A DNA stretch of 64,000 bases from Pseudodesulfovibrio senegalensis (GCF_008830225.1 NZ_WAIE01000005.1:140276-204275); one strand, 5' to 3'. Numbered from the stretch's first letter, positions 49,730 through 59,807 are shown. A program made the numbers and translations. Notes: generated by a model not told the origin, from the letters alone.

Positions 49730-51058
49730 ATGAAAAAAGAAAAGAAATCATTTCCATTCAGTATAATCATCAGCGTTCTGGTGCTGGCCGTGATGGGCGT
49801 CGGCTGCTTCATGCTCTTCCGTGACACCACACCGCCAGCCATCACCATTCAGCCCGAATCCGAAACCGTCGGCCTTGCCACAAAATTCACCGTTACGGTG
49901 CAAGACTCGTTTTCCGGCATCAAAAACGTTGAAGCCGTTCTCATCAGCGGCAACAACACCATCCCGATCTTTTCGCAAAAGCCATCAAGGACCACTCAGG
50001 AAGTCCAGGAAAACTTCACCCTCAAAAAAGGCGTGATCCCCGACGGTCCCTTCACCATCCGGGTTTCCTCCCGGGATAATTCCCTGTATCCTTTCGGCAG
50101 AGCTGGTAAAAGCAGTATTTCCAAAAGCTTCACACTGGACAGCAAGCCGCCCAAAATCTACGTGATGACCCATACGACAAACATCAATCAGGGTGGCTCG
50201 GGGCTCGTGGCCTTTGCTCTCTCAGAGAATGTGGAAAAGGCCGGCATACAGGTAGGCAAACGCTTTTTCCCGGCCTATCGACAGGCCGCCGAAGGCGACA
50301 AGAACGTATACTACTGTCTTTTCGCCATGCCCTGGGATACTCCCCCCGCCGCGTTCAAGCCTTTGATCACTGTTGCGGACAAGGCAGGCAATACCGCCTC
50401 CCGCGGTTTTCCCTACCACGCCAATGCGCGCCATTTCCGTGCGGACCGCATCAACCTGTCCGACGCATTCATGGAACGCACGGTCCCGGAGTTCAGCCGC
50501 TATGACATCGGCAACGGCAGTCCGCTTGAACAGTACCTGACCATCAACAACAAGGTTCGGACCATGAACCGCGCCCAGCTGGTTCAACTGGGACTGGATA
50601 CGGCTGATGAAATACTCTGGAAAGGAGCATTCGTCCGCCTCCCCAACGCGGCCAACCGCGCCAGGTTCGCCGATCAACGCGACTATTATTACAAGGGCAA
50701 AAAGGTCGACCACCAGACACATCTCGGCATAGACCTCGCCAGCATTCGACAGGCCAAGGTTCCAGCGGCCAATGAAGGAATCGTCGTTTTTGCAGACTTC
50801 CATGGAATCTACGGCAACTGCGTGATTATCGACCACGGCCTGGGCCTTCAAACGCTCTATGCACATTTGAGCAGCATTGCAGTCGCCCAGAACGACAATG
50901 TATCCAAAGGCCAGATAATCGGCCGTACCGGCACATCCGGCCTTGCGGGAGGAGACCACCTGCACTACGGAGTCATCCTCTCCGGCACGCCGGTCCAACC
51001 CATAGAATGGTGGGACGCACACTGGATCAAAAACAACATCACTTCAAAGCTGCAATAA
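49730..51058 (+). CDS. M23-family (LytM) peptidase
   Basis: 442 residues. One N-terminal membrane helix (about 10-30, SIIISVLVLAVMGVGCFMLF), so it faces the periplasm; a beta-rich middle region (about 35-300); then a C-terminal M23 domain with zinc ligands in THLGIDLAS (about 331-339) and HLHYG (about 410). M23 enzymes cut peptidoglycan cross-links; HxxxD and HxH are intact so it is probably active. AAGGA precedes the ATG; a strong terminator follows. Confidence 0.9.
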   Translation: MKKEKKSFPFSIIISVLVLAVMGVGCFMLFRDTTPPAITIQPESETVGLATKFTVTVQDSFSGIKNVEAVLISGNNTIPIFSQKPSRTTQEVQENFTLKKGVIPDGPFTIRVSSRDNSLYPFGRAGKSSISKSFTLDSKPPKIYVMTHTTNINQGGSGLVAFALSENVEKAGIQVGKRFFPAYRQAAEGDKNVYYCLFAMPWDTPPAAFKPLITVADKAGNTASRGFPYHANARHFRADRINLSDAFMERTVPEFSRYDIGNGSPLEQYLTINNKVRTMNRAQLVQLGLDTADEILWKGAFVRLPNAANRARFADQRDYYYKGKKVDHQTHLGIDLASIRQAKVPAANEGIVVFADFHGIYGNCVIIDHGLGLQTLYAHLSSIAVAQNDNVSKGQIIGRTGTSGLAGGDHLHYGVILSGTPVQPIEWWDAHWIKNNITSKLQ

Positions 51059-51073
51059 ACCGAACAAGCTCCG

Positions 51074-51110
51074 AAAGGCCGGGATGACGCTGTCATCCCG
51101 GCCTTTTTTC
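51074..51110 (+). terminator. terminator after the M23 peptidase gene
   Basis: A long perfect stem (AAGGCCGGGATGAC with GTCATCCCGGCCTT), 3-base loop, and a T-run. Confidence 0.9.
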
Positions 51111-51199
51111 ATGCGCGACCGCCCATCCCGGAACAATATTCCCGGCCTGTTTTTTGCTTGCGATATACGATGGACTATTTTTCCCGGAGGCAAACGATA

Positions 51200-51760
51200 A
51201 TGAACGATATCGGCACAACTTCCAATAATCTCCCGCTGCGCATGGCACGCGGACTTTCATGGAATTTCGACAAGAACGGATACGGCGTTCAGGGGCCGGA
51301 AAAGACAGAAGAAGAAAAAAAGCAGGAAACCATCAACTCCCTGCCTGTCCAAAAGGAATTGAGCGAAGAGGAAAAAGAAAAGCTCGAACAACTGAAGGAC
51401 ATGCTCACGCAGATGTTGGCTTCAGCGGACACGCCTCCCACACGGGAACAAAAATCCAATATTCGCAGGATCGAAAAAGAAATTGAAAACCTGACCGGCA
51501 TGAAAATGTCCCAGTCCAACTCCCAGGTTCTGGACAAAATGCCGACCCAAGACAAAGACGAAGAAAAAAAGAAAAAAACGCTTTTTGCCGAATCCGAATA
51601 TCTGAAACAGGTTCAACTGTCCGCGATATCGCTTCCGAAAAACTGCAGCGTTACCCAAGGAGGCGCAATGGGACAGGTCCTCGGAGCTTTTGCCAACAAC
51701 ACCATTGATATTTCGATAACATCGATTTCGTCACAGATACTCAAAGACATGAAAATCTAA
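51200..51760 (+). CDS. protein of unknown function
   Basis: 186 residues, highly charged. A Glu/Lys-rich coiled-coil region (about residues 45-95, LSEEEKEKLEQLKDMLTQML) and a Lys-run near 128 (DEEKKKKTLF). C-terminal half hydrophobic and Ser/Ile-rich (DISITSISSQIL). No signal peptide. GGAGG is 9 bases upstream of the ATG at 51200. It stands between two strong terminators, so it forms a single-gene transcript. Confidence 0.65.
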   Translation: MNDIGTTSNNLPLRMARGLSWNFDKNGYGVQGPEKTEEEKKQETINSLPVQKELSEEEKEKLEQLKDMLTQMLASADTPPTREQKSNIRRIEKEIENLTGMKMSQSNSQVLDKMPTQDKDEEKKKKTLFAESEYLKQVQLSAISLPKNCSVTQGGAMGQVLGAFANNTIDISITSISSQILKDMKI

Positions 51761-51775
51761 GACGGCACCAAATAC

Positions 51776-51810
51776 AAAAGGCCGGACAGCGCATTGCCGT
51801 CCGGCCTTTT
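51776..51810. terminator. bidirectional terminator between the 51200 gene and lon
   Basis: A 12-bp perfect stem (AAAAGGCCGGAC with GTCCGGCCTTTT) with an 11-base loop; converging genes on both sides. Confidence 0.85.
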
Positions 51811-51829
51811 GTTTGGCTTGTCGTCCACC

Positions 51830-54292
51830 CTATTGATGGGCCTGCTTGCGGTATTCGTCCTTGAGCAAACCGTTGGCCACCGGGGCCACGTTGTTCCTGC
51901 CGCAGAACAGTTTTTCCCCGCCACTGCAATCCAGAGCATGCTCCAAAACCTGATCCATGGTGCCAACGGGAATAATCTCCAAATCCTTGAGGATGGCGTT
52001 CGGCACTTCCTTCAGATCCTTCTTGTTGTCCTGAGGAATCAGTACGGTCTTGATCAGGCCGCGATGCGCCGCAAGCAACTTTTCCCTGAGACCGCCAATG
52101 GGCAACACCCTGCCGCGCAGGGTTATCTCACCAGTCATGGCCAGATCATTGCGCACAGGCACATTGAGCAATGCCGACGTGATGGCCGAGGCCAACGTGA
52201 TGCCCGCACTGGGGCCGTCCTTGGGCGTGGCTCCTTCGGGAACATGCACATGGATGTCCACTTCCTGATGGAAATCGGGACGCAGGCCGAAATGATCCGA
52301 ACGGGAGCGGATGTAGGACATGGCAGCCCGGGCCGACTCCTGCATGACGTCCCCGAGCTTGCCGGTGATCTGCACCTTGCCCTTGCCGGGCATGAGCGCA
52401 ACCTCGACCATCAGCAACTCGCCGCCCATCTGGGTCCAGGCAAGTCCGGTGCTGACTCCCACAAGCGCCTGTTCCTCGCGTTCGCCGTAGCGATACTGCG
52501 GCACGCCAAGAAAACTGTTCAGGCTCTGTTTGCTCACGGTCACAGCCTTTTCACGATCGTCCTGTTCCACGATCTTCATAGCGGACTTGCGGCAGATGGC
52601 AGCCAGTTCGCGTTCAAGGCTTCTGACACCGGCTTCTTTGGTATAATAACGGACAATATCCATGATCGCATTGTCCGAAAGATTCAGGTTGGCATCGTTG
52701 AGCCCATGCATTTCCAACTGCTTGGGCAGCAGGAAATTGCGGGCAATTTTCAGCTTTTCGGTTTCAAGATAACCGGGCAGCCGGATGATTTCCATACGGT
52801 CCTGCAACGGCAACGGGATGGACTGCAGCGAGTTGGCCGTGGTGATGAAGAATATCTTGGAAAGATCATAATCCAGATCCAGATAGTGATCGGCAAACGC
52901 ATAGTTCTGTTCCGGGTCCAACACCTCAAGCAGAGCCGAGGAAGGATCGCCTCGGAAATCCGCGCTCATCTTGTCCACTTCGTCCAGACACATGACCGGG
53001 TTGTTGAATTCGCAACGCTTGAGAGACTGGACGATCTTGCCGGGCATTGCGCCCACATAGGTTCTGCGGTGGCCGCGAATTTCGGCCTCATCACGCACGC
53101 CGCCCAACGAAAGGCGTACAAATTCCCGATCCATGGCGCGTGCTATGGAACGCGCAATGGAGGTCTTACCCACGCCCGGAGGGCCGACAAGACACAAGAT
53201 AGGACCGCGCAGCTTGTCCACAAGACTTTCCACGGCCATATATTCAAGAATGCGCTCTTTGGGTTTTTCCAGTCCGTAATGGTCTTCGTCGAGCACCTTC
53301 CTGGCCTTTTCAATACTGGTATCCGTAGGCTTGATCACGCCCCAGGGAAGGTCGAGAATCCAGTCGATGTAATTGCGTACGACCGTATACTCCGCGGAAC
53401 TCGGCGGGGTCTGACGCATCTTCTTGATCTCTTTCCTGACCCGATCCTTGTGCTCTTCGGACATTTCCTTGGCTTCGAGTTGTTCCTCCAACTCATGAGC
53501 CTCGGAGGCAGGATCATCCTCGCGCCCCATCTCCTTGCTGATGGCCTTCATCTGCTCGTTGAGATAGTACTCGCGCTGGTTCTTTTCCATCTGGTCCTTG
53601 ACGCGACCCTTGATGCGTTTCTCGACCGATACGATCTCGATTTCACCAAGCAGAAGCTCGTAGACCTTTTCCAGCCGCTCCACCGGGTCGAACATCTCAA
53701 GAATTTCCTGCTTGCGCCGAAATTCAACCTTGAGATGCGGCATGACCGAATCAGCAAGCTGCCCCGGTTTCTTGAGCGAGGACATGGCCAAAACGGCTTC
53801 GGGAGCCAACTTCTTGTTGACCTTGCCAAATTCCTCAAGGGCTTCCTGCACAGAGCGAATCAGGGCAGCCCCTTCCGGGGTTTCTTCATCGCCCTCGTCA
53901 AGCCGTGTCACTGTTGCGCGCGGATATTCATCCTCGCCCAGCTCATAACCGAACCCCTTGGCGCCTTTTTCCCATTTGGCCCTGTACAGTCCCTCAAAAA
54001 GAACCTTGATGGTTCCATCGGGAAGCCGCAACATCTGCAAAATCTTGCTGACAGTTCCGTACTGGAAAAGATCGTCCGCTTCAGGACGTTCCTTTTCCGG
54101 ATTCATCTGGGTAACCAAGAATATATGCTTGTCATAGTCCGCAATGGCCGTCTCAATGGCCTTGATGGAGGCCTCCCGGCCAACAAACAAGGGGGCAATG
54201 GACCGTGGAAACATGACAACTTCCCGCAGGGACATCATGGGAAGTTCGATATGATCCGGAGAATTTTTGCCGTCAAAACCAAAGGTCGGCAT
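51830..54292 (-). CDS. lon: ATP-dependent protease Lon
   Basis: 820 residues. N-terminal LON substrate domain (about 14-210, [19 protein letters not shown]), coiled coil, AAA+ module with Walker [18 protein letters not shown] (about 365-381), and a C-terminal Ser-Lys protease domain (catalytic Ser in [12 protein letters not shown], about 689; Lys in [10 protein letters not shown]). Degrades damaged and regulatory proteins. Own promoter; downstream of clpX, separated by a terminator. Confidence 0.95.
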   Translation of the reverse strand: MPTFGFDGKNSPDHIELPMMSLREVVMFPRSIAPLFVGREASIKAIETAIADYDKHIFLVTQMNPEKERPEADDLFQYGTVSKILQMLRLPDGTIKVLFEGLYRAKWEKGAKGFGYELGEDEYPRATVTRLDEGDEETPEGAALIRSVQEALEEFGKVNKKLAPEAVLAMSSLKKPGQLADSVMPHLKVEFRRKQEILEMFDPVERLEKVYELLLGEIEIVSVEKRIKGRVKDQMEKNQREYYLNEQMKAISKEMGREDDPASEAHELEEQLEAKEMSEEHKDRVRKEIKKMRQTPPSSAEYTVVRNYIDWILDLPWGVIKPTDTSIEKARKVLDEDHYGLEKPKERILEYMAVESLVDKLRGPILCLVGPPGVGKTSIARSIARAMDREFVRLSLGGVRDEAEIRGHRRTYVGAMPGKIVQSLKRCEFNNPVMCLDEVDKMSADFRGDPSSALLEVLDPEQNYAFADHYLDLDYDLSKIFFITTANSLQSIPLPLQDRMEIIRLPGYLETEKLKIARNFLLPKQLEMHGLNDANLNLSDNAIMDIVRYYTKEAGVRSLERELAAICRKSAMKIVEQDDREKAVTVSKQSLNSFLGVPQYRYGEREEQALVGVSTGLAWTQMGGELLMVEVALMPGKGKVQITGKLGDVMQESARAAMSYIRSRSDHFGLRPDFHQEVDIHVHVPEGATPKDGPSAGITLASAITSALLNVPVRNDLAMTGEITLRGRVLPIGGLREKLLAAHRGLIKTVLIPQDNKKDLKEVPNAILKDLEIIPVGTMDQVLEHALDCSGGEKLFCGRNNVAPVANGLLKDEYRKQAHQ

Positions 54293-54336
54293 AAAGTTCC
54301 TCCCGTGTTAGCGTGAATTCGGTGTCCGCCGCAGGC

Positions 54337-54383
54337 GAACCGAAATGGTTCAAATTAAGTAATACCGCTGGCGGTGTTGTCAA
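54337..54383 (-). promoter_or_regulatory. lon promoter with overlapping inverted repeat
   Basis: On the minus strand TTGACA (54378-54383) and TACTTA (54356-54361) with 16 bases between. Just downstream, over the expected start site, is the inverted repeat GAACC-N5-GGTTC (54337-54351), which could be an operator. Confidence 0.45.
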
Positions 54384-54393
54384 ACCCGGCAGA

Positions 54394-54423
54394 TAAAAAA
54401 AGGACCCGGCATGCGCCGGGCCC
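54394..54423 (-). terminator. terminator after clpX
   Basis: A 9-bp GC-rich stem (GGACCCGGC with GCCGGGCCC, G-T at one end), 4-base loop, and a run of seven T on the minus strand. Confidence 0.88.
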
Positions 54424-54437
54424 TCTGATTACTGACA

Positions 54438-55691
54438 CTAGGCGCTCTTTATTTCCTGATGATATATGAGCAAAGGCTCCATGCCCTTTTCGACAACAGC
54501 TGTATTGACCACGCACTCCTTCACGTTTTCCATGGAAGGCAGCTTGTACATTATGTCGAGCATGATGGTTTCAAGGACATTGCGAAGTCCACGCGCACCA
54601 GTCTTGCGCTCGATGGCCTTTTTGGCGATGGAGCGCAACGCATTCTCGGTGAAACGCAATTGGACCTTGTCCAGCTCGAAAAGCTTTTCGTACTGTGCGA
54701 CAAGAGCATTCTTGGGCTCCTGAAGGATGCGCACGAGGTCGTCCTCGGTCAACTCCTCAAGGGCGGTCATGACCGGGATACGGCCCACGAATTCAGGAAT
54801 CAGGCCGAACTTGATGAGGTCGTTGGGCTCGGATTGCGTCAACAAATGGCTCATCTGACAATCCTTCTTGGTCTCGACCTTGGCAGCAAAGCCCATTCCC
54901 GATCCCTGCATGCGCTGCTGGACAATCTGATCCAGACCAATGAACGCACCGCCGAGAATGAACAGGATATTCGAAGTATCCATGCGGATGAATTCCTGCT
55001 GCGGATGCTTGCGCCCCCCCTTGGGAGGAATGCTCGCTTCCGTGCCCTCGATGATCTTGAGCAGGGCCTGCTGAACGCCTTCACCCGAAACGTCGCGTGT
55101 GATGGACGGGCTGTCCCCTTTGCGGGCGATCTTGTCGATCTCATCGATGTAGATAATACCACGGCAGGCCGAATCAATGTCGTAGTCCGCATTCTGCAGC
55201 AACTGCACGAGAATGTTCTCCACATCCTCGCCCACGTATCCGGCCTCGGTCAGCGTAGTGGCGTCCGCAATGGCAAACGGCACCTTGAGCACCCGGGCCA
55301 GAGTCTGGGCCAACAGGGTCTTGCCCGATCCGGTGGGGCCGACGAGCAAGATATTGCTCTTGTCGATCTCCACATCGTCCTGTCCGCTGCTTGCCTGCGA
55401 GTAGAAAATACGCTTGTAGTGCGTATACACGGCCACGGAAAGAATCTTCTTGGGATGTTCCTGGCCGATGACATACTCGTCAAGCAGAGCCTTGATTTCT
55501 TCCGGTGGCAACAGGCGGCCGTCCTCGAACTCCTCGTTCACGGTCTCCTGCGCCATTATGTCGTTGCACAGGCCTACGCATTCGTCACAGATGTACACAT
55601 CCGGTCCGGCTATGAGGCGCTGCACTTCCGCCTGTTTCTTTCCGCAGAAAGAACAGCACAATTCCGAAGTCAACGTCTTTTCATTGGACAT
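54438..55691 (-). CDS. clpX: ATP-dependent Clp protease ATPase subunit ClpX
   Basis: AAA+ unfoldase partner of ClpP. 417 residues: N-terminal zinc-binding domain ([20 protein letters not shown] then CDEC, about 13-40), Walker [18 protein letters not shown] (about 116-132), Walker [18 protein letters not shown]-terminal ClpX-type region ([16 protein letters not shown]). It is 13 bases downstream of clpP. Confidence 0.96.
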   Translation of the reverse strand: MSNEKTLTSELCCSFCGKKQAEVQRLIAGPDVYICDECVGLCNDIMAQETVNEEFEDGRLLPPEEIKALLDEYVIGQEHPKKILSVAVYTHYKRIFYSQASSGQDDVEIDKSNILLVGPTGSGKTLLAQTLARVLKVPFAIADATTLTEAGYVGEDVENILVQLLQNADYDIDSACRGIIYIDEIDKIARKGDSPSITRDVSGEGVQQALLKIIEGTEASIPPKGGRKHPQQEFIRMDTSNILFILGGAFIGLDQIVQQRMQGSGMGFAAKVETKKDCQMSHLLTQSEPNDLIKFGLIPEFVGRIPVMTALEELTEDDLVRILQEPKNALVAQYEKLFELDKVQLRFTENALRSIAKKAIERKTGARGLRNVLETIMLDIMYKLPSMENVKECVVNTAVVEKGMEPLLIYHQEIKSA

Positions 55692-55704
55692 ACTTTTTCA
55701 ACCC

Positions 55705-56307
55705 TTAATCCTTGTCCACGACATCGTCTCTGGACTCCATGACCTTGTCCACGATGCCATACTTCACGGCCTCTTTCGATCCCATGAAGAAATCGCGTTC
55801 CGTATCTTTCTCTATCTTGGATACCTTCTGCCCGGTATGCTTGACCAGTATATTATTCAGTGCTTCACGCTGGCGCAGGATTTCCTTGGCATGGATGCTT
55901 ATGTCCGTGGCCTGCCCCTGCGTGCCACCCAGCGGCTGGTGAATCATGATCCTGCTGTGCGGCAAGGCATACCGCATTCCAGCCTCGCCTGCCGCGAGCA
56001 GCAAGGCGCCCATGCTGGCCGCCTGTCCGAGGCACAAGGTGGCTACGGGGGCGGATATGTACTGCATGGTGTCGTATATGGCCAGACCGGCAGTGACCAC
56101 ACCACCCGGAGAATTGATATACATGTAAATTTCCTTTTCCGGGTCCTCGGACTCCAGAAAAAGCAGCTGGGCGCAAATCAGACTCGAAATGTGATCATCA
56201 ATGGCACTGCCAAGAAGAATGATCCTATCTTTGAGCAGTCTTGAATAAATGTCATACGCGCGTTCGCTGCGCCCGGTCGTTTCAATGACCATGGGGATAG
56301 CGGTCAT
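55705..56307 (-). CDS. clpP: ATP-dependent Clp protease proteolytic subunit ClpP
   Basis: 200-residue serine protease; tetradecamers work with ClpX and ClpA. Catalytic Ser in [16 protein letters not shown] (about residue 98), His in [14 protein letters not shown] (about 123), and Asp near 172. N-terminal [20 protein letters not shown] is typical. Located between tig and clpX with a long leader. Confidence 0.96.
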   Translation of the reverse strand: MTAIPMVIETTGRSERAYDIYSRLLKDRIILLGSAIDDHISSLICAQLLFLESEDPEKEIYMYINSPGGVVTAGLAIYDTMQYISAPVATLCLGQAASMGALLLAAGEAGMRYALPHSRIMIHQPLGGTQGQATDISIHAKEILRQREALNNILVKHTGQKVSKIEKDTERDFFMGSKEAVKYGIVDKVMESRDDVVDKD

Positions 56308-56423
56308 CCGTATCTCCTTACAGTTGCTAGATGTGGTTACAGGGCCGAAACCGTCCGAAACATGAACGTCCGGAAAAAGAATATCACCCGGAAAGACCGG
56401 GAATCCCTTTGCGGCCCATTGCC

Positions 56424-56452
56424 AGTATGGAGCATTTCCCCCGCCAAAACAA
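56424..56452 (-). promoter_or_regulatory. promoter of clpP-clpX, with some heat-shock-like features
   Basis: On the minus strand TTGTTT (56447-56452), 17-base spacer, CATACT (56424-56429). Read as a sigma-32 site the same segment gives CTTGTTT-N14-CTCCATAC, close to the heat-shock pattern. The leader to clpP is about 110 bases and contains a small hairpin (CCCGG-AAAGA-CCGGG, 56389-56403). Confidence 0.45.
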
Positions 56453-56504
56453 GGGAAAGTTCTTGAGGAATAAGGGATAATCCTTAATTCAGCAGAGTCA
56501 AGCC

Positions 56505-56542
56505 CAATACAAAAGGCGGTCCGCCAAATGACAGACCGCCTT
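56505..56542 (-). terminator. terminator after tig
   Basis: A 9-bp stem (AAGGCGGTC with GACCGCCTT), 12-base loop, followed on the minus strand by TTTTGTATT. Confidence 0.75.
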
Positions 56543-56562
56543 GAATCTACGTAGGAACGATA

Positions 56563-58092
56563 CTATTTATCGTCAGCCTTTTTTGCAGCGGCTTTTTTTG
56601 CCGGAGCTTTTTTGGCCGGGGCTTTCTTGGCCGCAGGCTTTTTGGCGTCCTTGTCCGCGGCTTTCTTGGGGGCAGCCTTCTTGGCCGGGGCCTTTTTGGC
56701 AGCGGTCTTCTTGGCGGCAGGCTTCTTGGCGTCCTTGTCTGCGGCCTTCTTGGCCGGAGCCTTTTTGGCAGCGGTCTTCTTGGCGGCTTTCTTGGTTTCG
56801 CCGGCAGCTGCGACTTCCTTCACATCAGCGCTGTCCCAGACCAACTCCATGGCCTTATCGGCCAGGATGCGATCCTTGAGCGGCATGATCAGGTTGTTGT
56901 CTTCATAATACTTCTTGAGCTCATGCAAAGGCGTCTTGGACTGCATTGCAATGCGAGACAGGAACTGATCGATCTCCTGGGGCTCGACGTCCATGCCCTC
57001 TTCCATGGCAATAGACTGCAACAGGATCTCGCTCTTGACAGTTTCCTCGGCCTCGGAACGGAATTCTTCACGAATCTGTTCCTCGGTCTTGCCCGTGGCC
57101 GCAAAACTCTTGCCCTGACGATCCAGCTTGTACTCCAGATCTCGGGTCAGGCGCTCGATGCGATCCTCCACCATGGACGGAGGCAGCGGGAACTCCACGC
57201 TGTCCAGCAGGTCCTTGAGCAAAACCTTCTGGGCATTGGACTTGTTCAGTTCCTGACGGGAGTTCATATAGGAATCGCTGATGACCTGGCGCATCTGCTC
57301 AACGGACTCGAATCCGCCAGCCTTCTTGGCCACTTCATCGGTCAGTTCGGGAATCACGCGCTCCTTGATGGCATGCAGCTTGACCTTCATGACCACGGTC
57401 TGCCCGGCAAGGCTGGTATTGATGAAATCTTCAGGGAAGGTGATTTCCTTTTCACCGTCCTCACCCGTGGTCATGGTCTTGACCAGATCCTCAAACTCGG
57501 GAAGAGCCTGCTCCTGGCCCAGAACCAGATCGAAATTCTCAGCCTTGATGCCGTCAACAACCTGGCCATCCTTGTAGGCGGCAAAGCTCACGGAAACGAC
57601 TTCACCGTCCACGGGACAGCGAACATCCTCAATGACCTTCACTTCAGCGGCATTTTCCAACATGCGCTTCTCGACTTCGGCCAGTTCTTCATCCTTGACC
57701 TCGGCCTTTTCCATCTCCACGGCCAAGCCCTTGTATTCGGGCAGGTCGAACTTCGGTGCCACTTCAAACGAAATGGAGTAGGTGAAATCCTTGCCGCGCT
57801 CAATGAGATCAGCGTCCACATCAATGCGGGAAAGAGGCGCCATGGCCAGCTCACCCATAATCTGGTTGATCTGCATGTTGACGAGATCCGTGGTGGCCTC
57901 GTTGTAGATCTGGTTGCGATTCTGGGATTCGATGATGCTCGCGGGGGCTTTGCCCGGACGGAAACCTTTGATGTTCGTACGCATCTTGTACAGGGCCACG
58001 GTCGCGGAAACGGCAGCCTCGGCCTCCTCCGCAGGGACGGTGATGTTCACCTGACGTTTGACCGGGGAAATTTCTTCTACTTTATATTCCAT
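56563..58092 (-). CDS. tig: trigger factor with a Lys/Ala/Pro-rich C-terminal tail
   Basis: Ribosome-bound chaperone for nascent proteins. 509 residues against the usual about 430. N-terminal ribosome-binding domain with GFRPGKAP (about residues 43-50), central PPIase domain and C-terminal chaperone arms to about residue 425. Residues about 430-509 are an extra tail of AKKAPAKK-type repeats like histone H1, ending KKADDK. The ATG at 58092 (AGGAGG 8 bases upstream) is preferred to 58098. It lies downstream of tRNA-Leu and upstream of clpP. Confidence 0.94.
   Translation of the reverse strand: MEYKVEEISPVKRQVNITVPAEEAEAAVSATVALYKMRTNIKGFRPGKAPASIIESQNRNQIYNEATTDLVNMQINQIMGELAMAPLSRIDVDADLIERGKDFTYSISFEVAPKFDLPEYKGLAVEMEKAEVKDEELAEVEKRMLENAAEVKVIEDVRCPVDGEVVSVSFAAYKDGQVVDGIKAENFDLVLGQEQALPEFEDLVKTMTTGEDGEKEITFPEDFINTSLAGQTVVMKVKLHAIKERVIPELTDEVAKKAGGFESVEQMRQVISDSYMNSRQELNKSNAQKVLLKDLLDSVEFPLPPSMVEDRIERLTRDLEYKLDRQGKSFAATGKTEEQIREEFRSEAEETVKSEILLQSIAMEEGMDVEPQEIDQFLSRIAMQSKTPLHELKKYYEDNNLIMPLKDRILADKAMELVWDSADVKEVAAAGETKKAAKKTAAKKAPAKKAADKDAKKPAAKKTAAKKAPAKKAAPKKAADKDAKKPAAKKAPAKKAPAKKAAAKKADDK
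56566..56803 (-). repeat. repeats encoding the trigger-factor tail
   Basis: Imperfect tandem repeats encoding AKKAPAKK, AKKTAAKK and ADKDAKKPAAKK units in the 3' end of tig. The repetition makes this stretch prone to length change by slippage. Confidence 0.75.
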
Positions 58093-58145
58093 TGACATAT
58101 CCTCCTGGAACGCCCGCCAAGGCGCTTTGATTTCCTCTTTCCTAA

Positions 58146-58230
58146 TGGTGCGGGCGGAGGGACTCGAACCCCCAAGCCGCGAGGCACCAGATCCTAAATC
58201 TGGCGTGTTTACCAATTCCACCACGCCCGC
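58146..58230 (-). tRNA. tRNA-Leu(UAG)
   Basis: On the minus strand the gene folds into a full cloverleaf. Acceptor GCGGGCG pairs with CGCCCGC; the anticodon arm CCAGA-TTTAGGA-TCTGG gives anticodon TAG; the T arm contains GGGTTCGAGTCCC. There is a long class II variable arm (GTGCCTCGCGGCTT) as expected for Leu. Discriminator A and CCA are encoded (58146-58149). It reads CUA/CUN codons. It has its own promoter. Confidence 0.95.
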
Positions 58231-58243
58231 AAAAGAACGTGCT

Positions 58244-58272
58244 TATTAAGCAAGCATTTGAACGACTGTCAA
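58244..58272 (-). promoter_or_regulatory. strong promoter of tRNA-Leu and tig
   Basis: On the minus strand TTGACA (58267-58272), 17-base spacer, TTAATA (58244-58249), 14 bases before the tRNA. It probably also serves tig. Confidence 0.7.
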
Positions 58273-58305
58273 CCTTTTCAGGCCTCAAGCCATGTCCTGC
58301 AAGGG

Positions 58306-59682
58306 TCAACAGCCGTTTCGAGAGCCACTGCAATCAATCAGAGCACACAGCCGCGCCATAAGGTCTGCGCAATCCTCGGCCAAAAGCCGTACCAAGGGTT
58401 CCCTGCCGGGACCTCCCCGATCGCAAACCGCCCGGACAGCCTCAGGAGCCTCATACGACTGCATGGCGTCGTACACGGCCCACTCCTCCCAGGCTCCATC
58501 CGCAACGGCCACATACGGAGGACACTTCTCGCCGTCCACCCAGGCCACAGGGACACCGGCACGCTCCAAAGCCTCAACCACATCCTTATCCTGACGCAAA
58601 TTAATCATGGCGCTCACTGCCGGGGCAACCCTCCGAGCGGCCACCAGCCCTTTGGCCACATGAACAGAGGCGCCAAAACACGGGTAACCCGCAATGGTAA
58701 CGTCGCCACGCCGGGTACTCACGATTCCGCCGGTAAAGGCGGCCACATCGTTTTCATCGTCGGCAAAAGGGACCGCAAGGGCAAGATTCATACGAACCTC
58801 AGGGACCAGGGAACTGAACCCGGACATGGACATAAGCCGCCTCCCTGCCCGGTCCAAACGTTCCAACGTGTCCTTCTTGGCCCGCTCCTTGAACATGGGA
58901 GCAAGGTGGTTTGGAGGACCGCTCCCCTGTCCCACATCAAATCCGGCCCGAAGCGCAAGATTCAGGTACCGCTGCGCATTACGGATAGCCTTGGCCATTT
59001 CCAACCCCTGCCCCAACCCTGTGGCAATGGCAGCGGAAAGGGTACACCCGGTTCCATGATTGTTCTTTGTCTCCACACGGGGCTGAATCAATGGAATGGG
59101 CTTATGGCCCTTTTCAACAAACCAGTCCGTTGCCGTGACCGATTCCATATGCCCGCCCTTGATCAACACGGCCCCGGGGCCCATGGCCAGCAACTTTTCC
59201 GCGGCCCTGGCAATATCTTCCTGATTTTCGATTTGCATGGACGCAAACAACTCCGCCTCGGGTATATTGGGCGTCAGCAAATCCGCATGGGGAAAGACAT
59301 GCCGAACCATGGCTTCAACAGCCTCGGGCTTGAGTAACTTGCCCCCACTTTGGGCAACACACACAGGGTCAACCACAAGAGGGAACGCCTTTCCCGGCAG
59401 AAAACCGGAAACGGCTTCAATTATTTCCGCAGAAAAGAGCATACCAGTCTTGGCCGCGTCCACGGATATATCCTTGAGAACGGTTTCCATCTGGCGTGCG
59501 ACAAACTCCGGGGAAGGCGCGTGAATCCCGGTGACAGCGCACGTGTTCTGCGCTGTCAGCGCTGTGACAACGCTTGCGCCGTACGCACCGAGCATGGTTA
59601 TGGTCTTGAGATCGGCCTGAATCCCGGCACCGCCGCCGGAATCAGAGCCAGCAATGGTAAGAATGCCTGGCAATCGTTTCAT
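58306..59682 (-). CDS. thiDN: bifunctional ThiD-ThiN: HMP(-P) kinase and thiamine-phosphate synthase
   Basis: 458-residue fusion for thiamine synthesis. N-terminal ThiD (about 1-265), which phosphorylates hydroxymethylpyrimidine phosphate: TIAGSDSGGGAGIQADLKT (about 9-27) and NNHGTGCTLSAAIATG (about 206-221). C-terminal ThiN-type thiamine-phosphate synthase (about 285-458): MNLALAVPFADDENDVAAF, GYPCFGASVHVAKG and AMINLRQDKDV. The ThiN module replaces the usual ThiE and is commoner in archaea and some anaerobes. No TPP riboswitch is seen upstream. Convergent with nothing; tRNA-Leu lies downstream. Confidence 0.88.
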   Translation of the reverse strand: MKRLPGILTIAGSDSGGGAGIQADLKTITMLGAYGASVVTALTAQNTCAVTGIHAPSPEFVARQMETVLKDISVDAAKTGMLFSAEIIEAVSGFLPGKAFPLVVDPVCVAQSGGKLLKPEAVEAMVRHVFPHADLLTPNIPEAELFASMQIENQEDIARAAEKLLAMGPGAVLIKGGHMESVTATDWFVEKGHKPIPLIQPRVETKNNHGTGCTLSAAIATGLGQGLEMAKAIRNAQRYLNLALRAGFDVGQGSGPPNHLAPMFKERAKKDTLERLDRAGRRLMSMSGFSSLVPEVRMNLALAVPFADDENDVAAFTGGIVSTRRGDVTIAGYPCFGASVHVAKGLVAARRVAPAVSAMINLRQDKDVVEALERAGVPVAWVDGEKCPPYVAVADGAWEEWAVYDAMQSYEAPEAVRAVCDRGGPGREPLVRLLAEDCADLMARLCALIDCSGSRNGC

Positions 59683-59807
59683 GAACAGGTTTCCCGATCA
59701 TACAGAAGTGCAGCCGCAACACTACGGCAATTACAAATTCCTCAAAAGAGGGAAACAATAAAGGAAAGAGCCGTAACCGGCAAGGAAAACGGCATCAGAG
59801 TGAACTA

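Noticed and set aside
51154..51181. Promoter TTGCTT-16-TATTTT for the 51200 gene
   Set aside because: The start site would fall on the ribosome site, leaving no leader.
51794..54316. 840-codon open frame opposite lon
   Set aside because: It is antisense to lon, which is fully conserved; an artefact of codon use.
58093..58224. N-terminal extension of trigger factor
   Set aside because: It is tRNA-Leu read in frame; the real start follows AGGAGG at 58092.
59683..59807. TPP riboswitch before thiDN
   Set aside because: None of the conserved CUGAGA or GAUCUGG-type elements is present; only a weak hairpin is seen.
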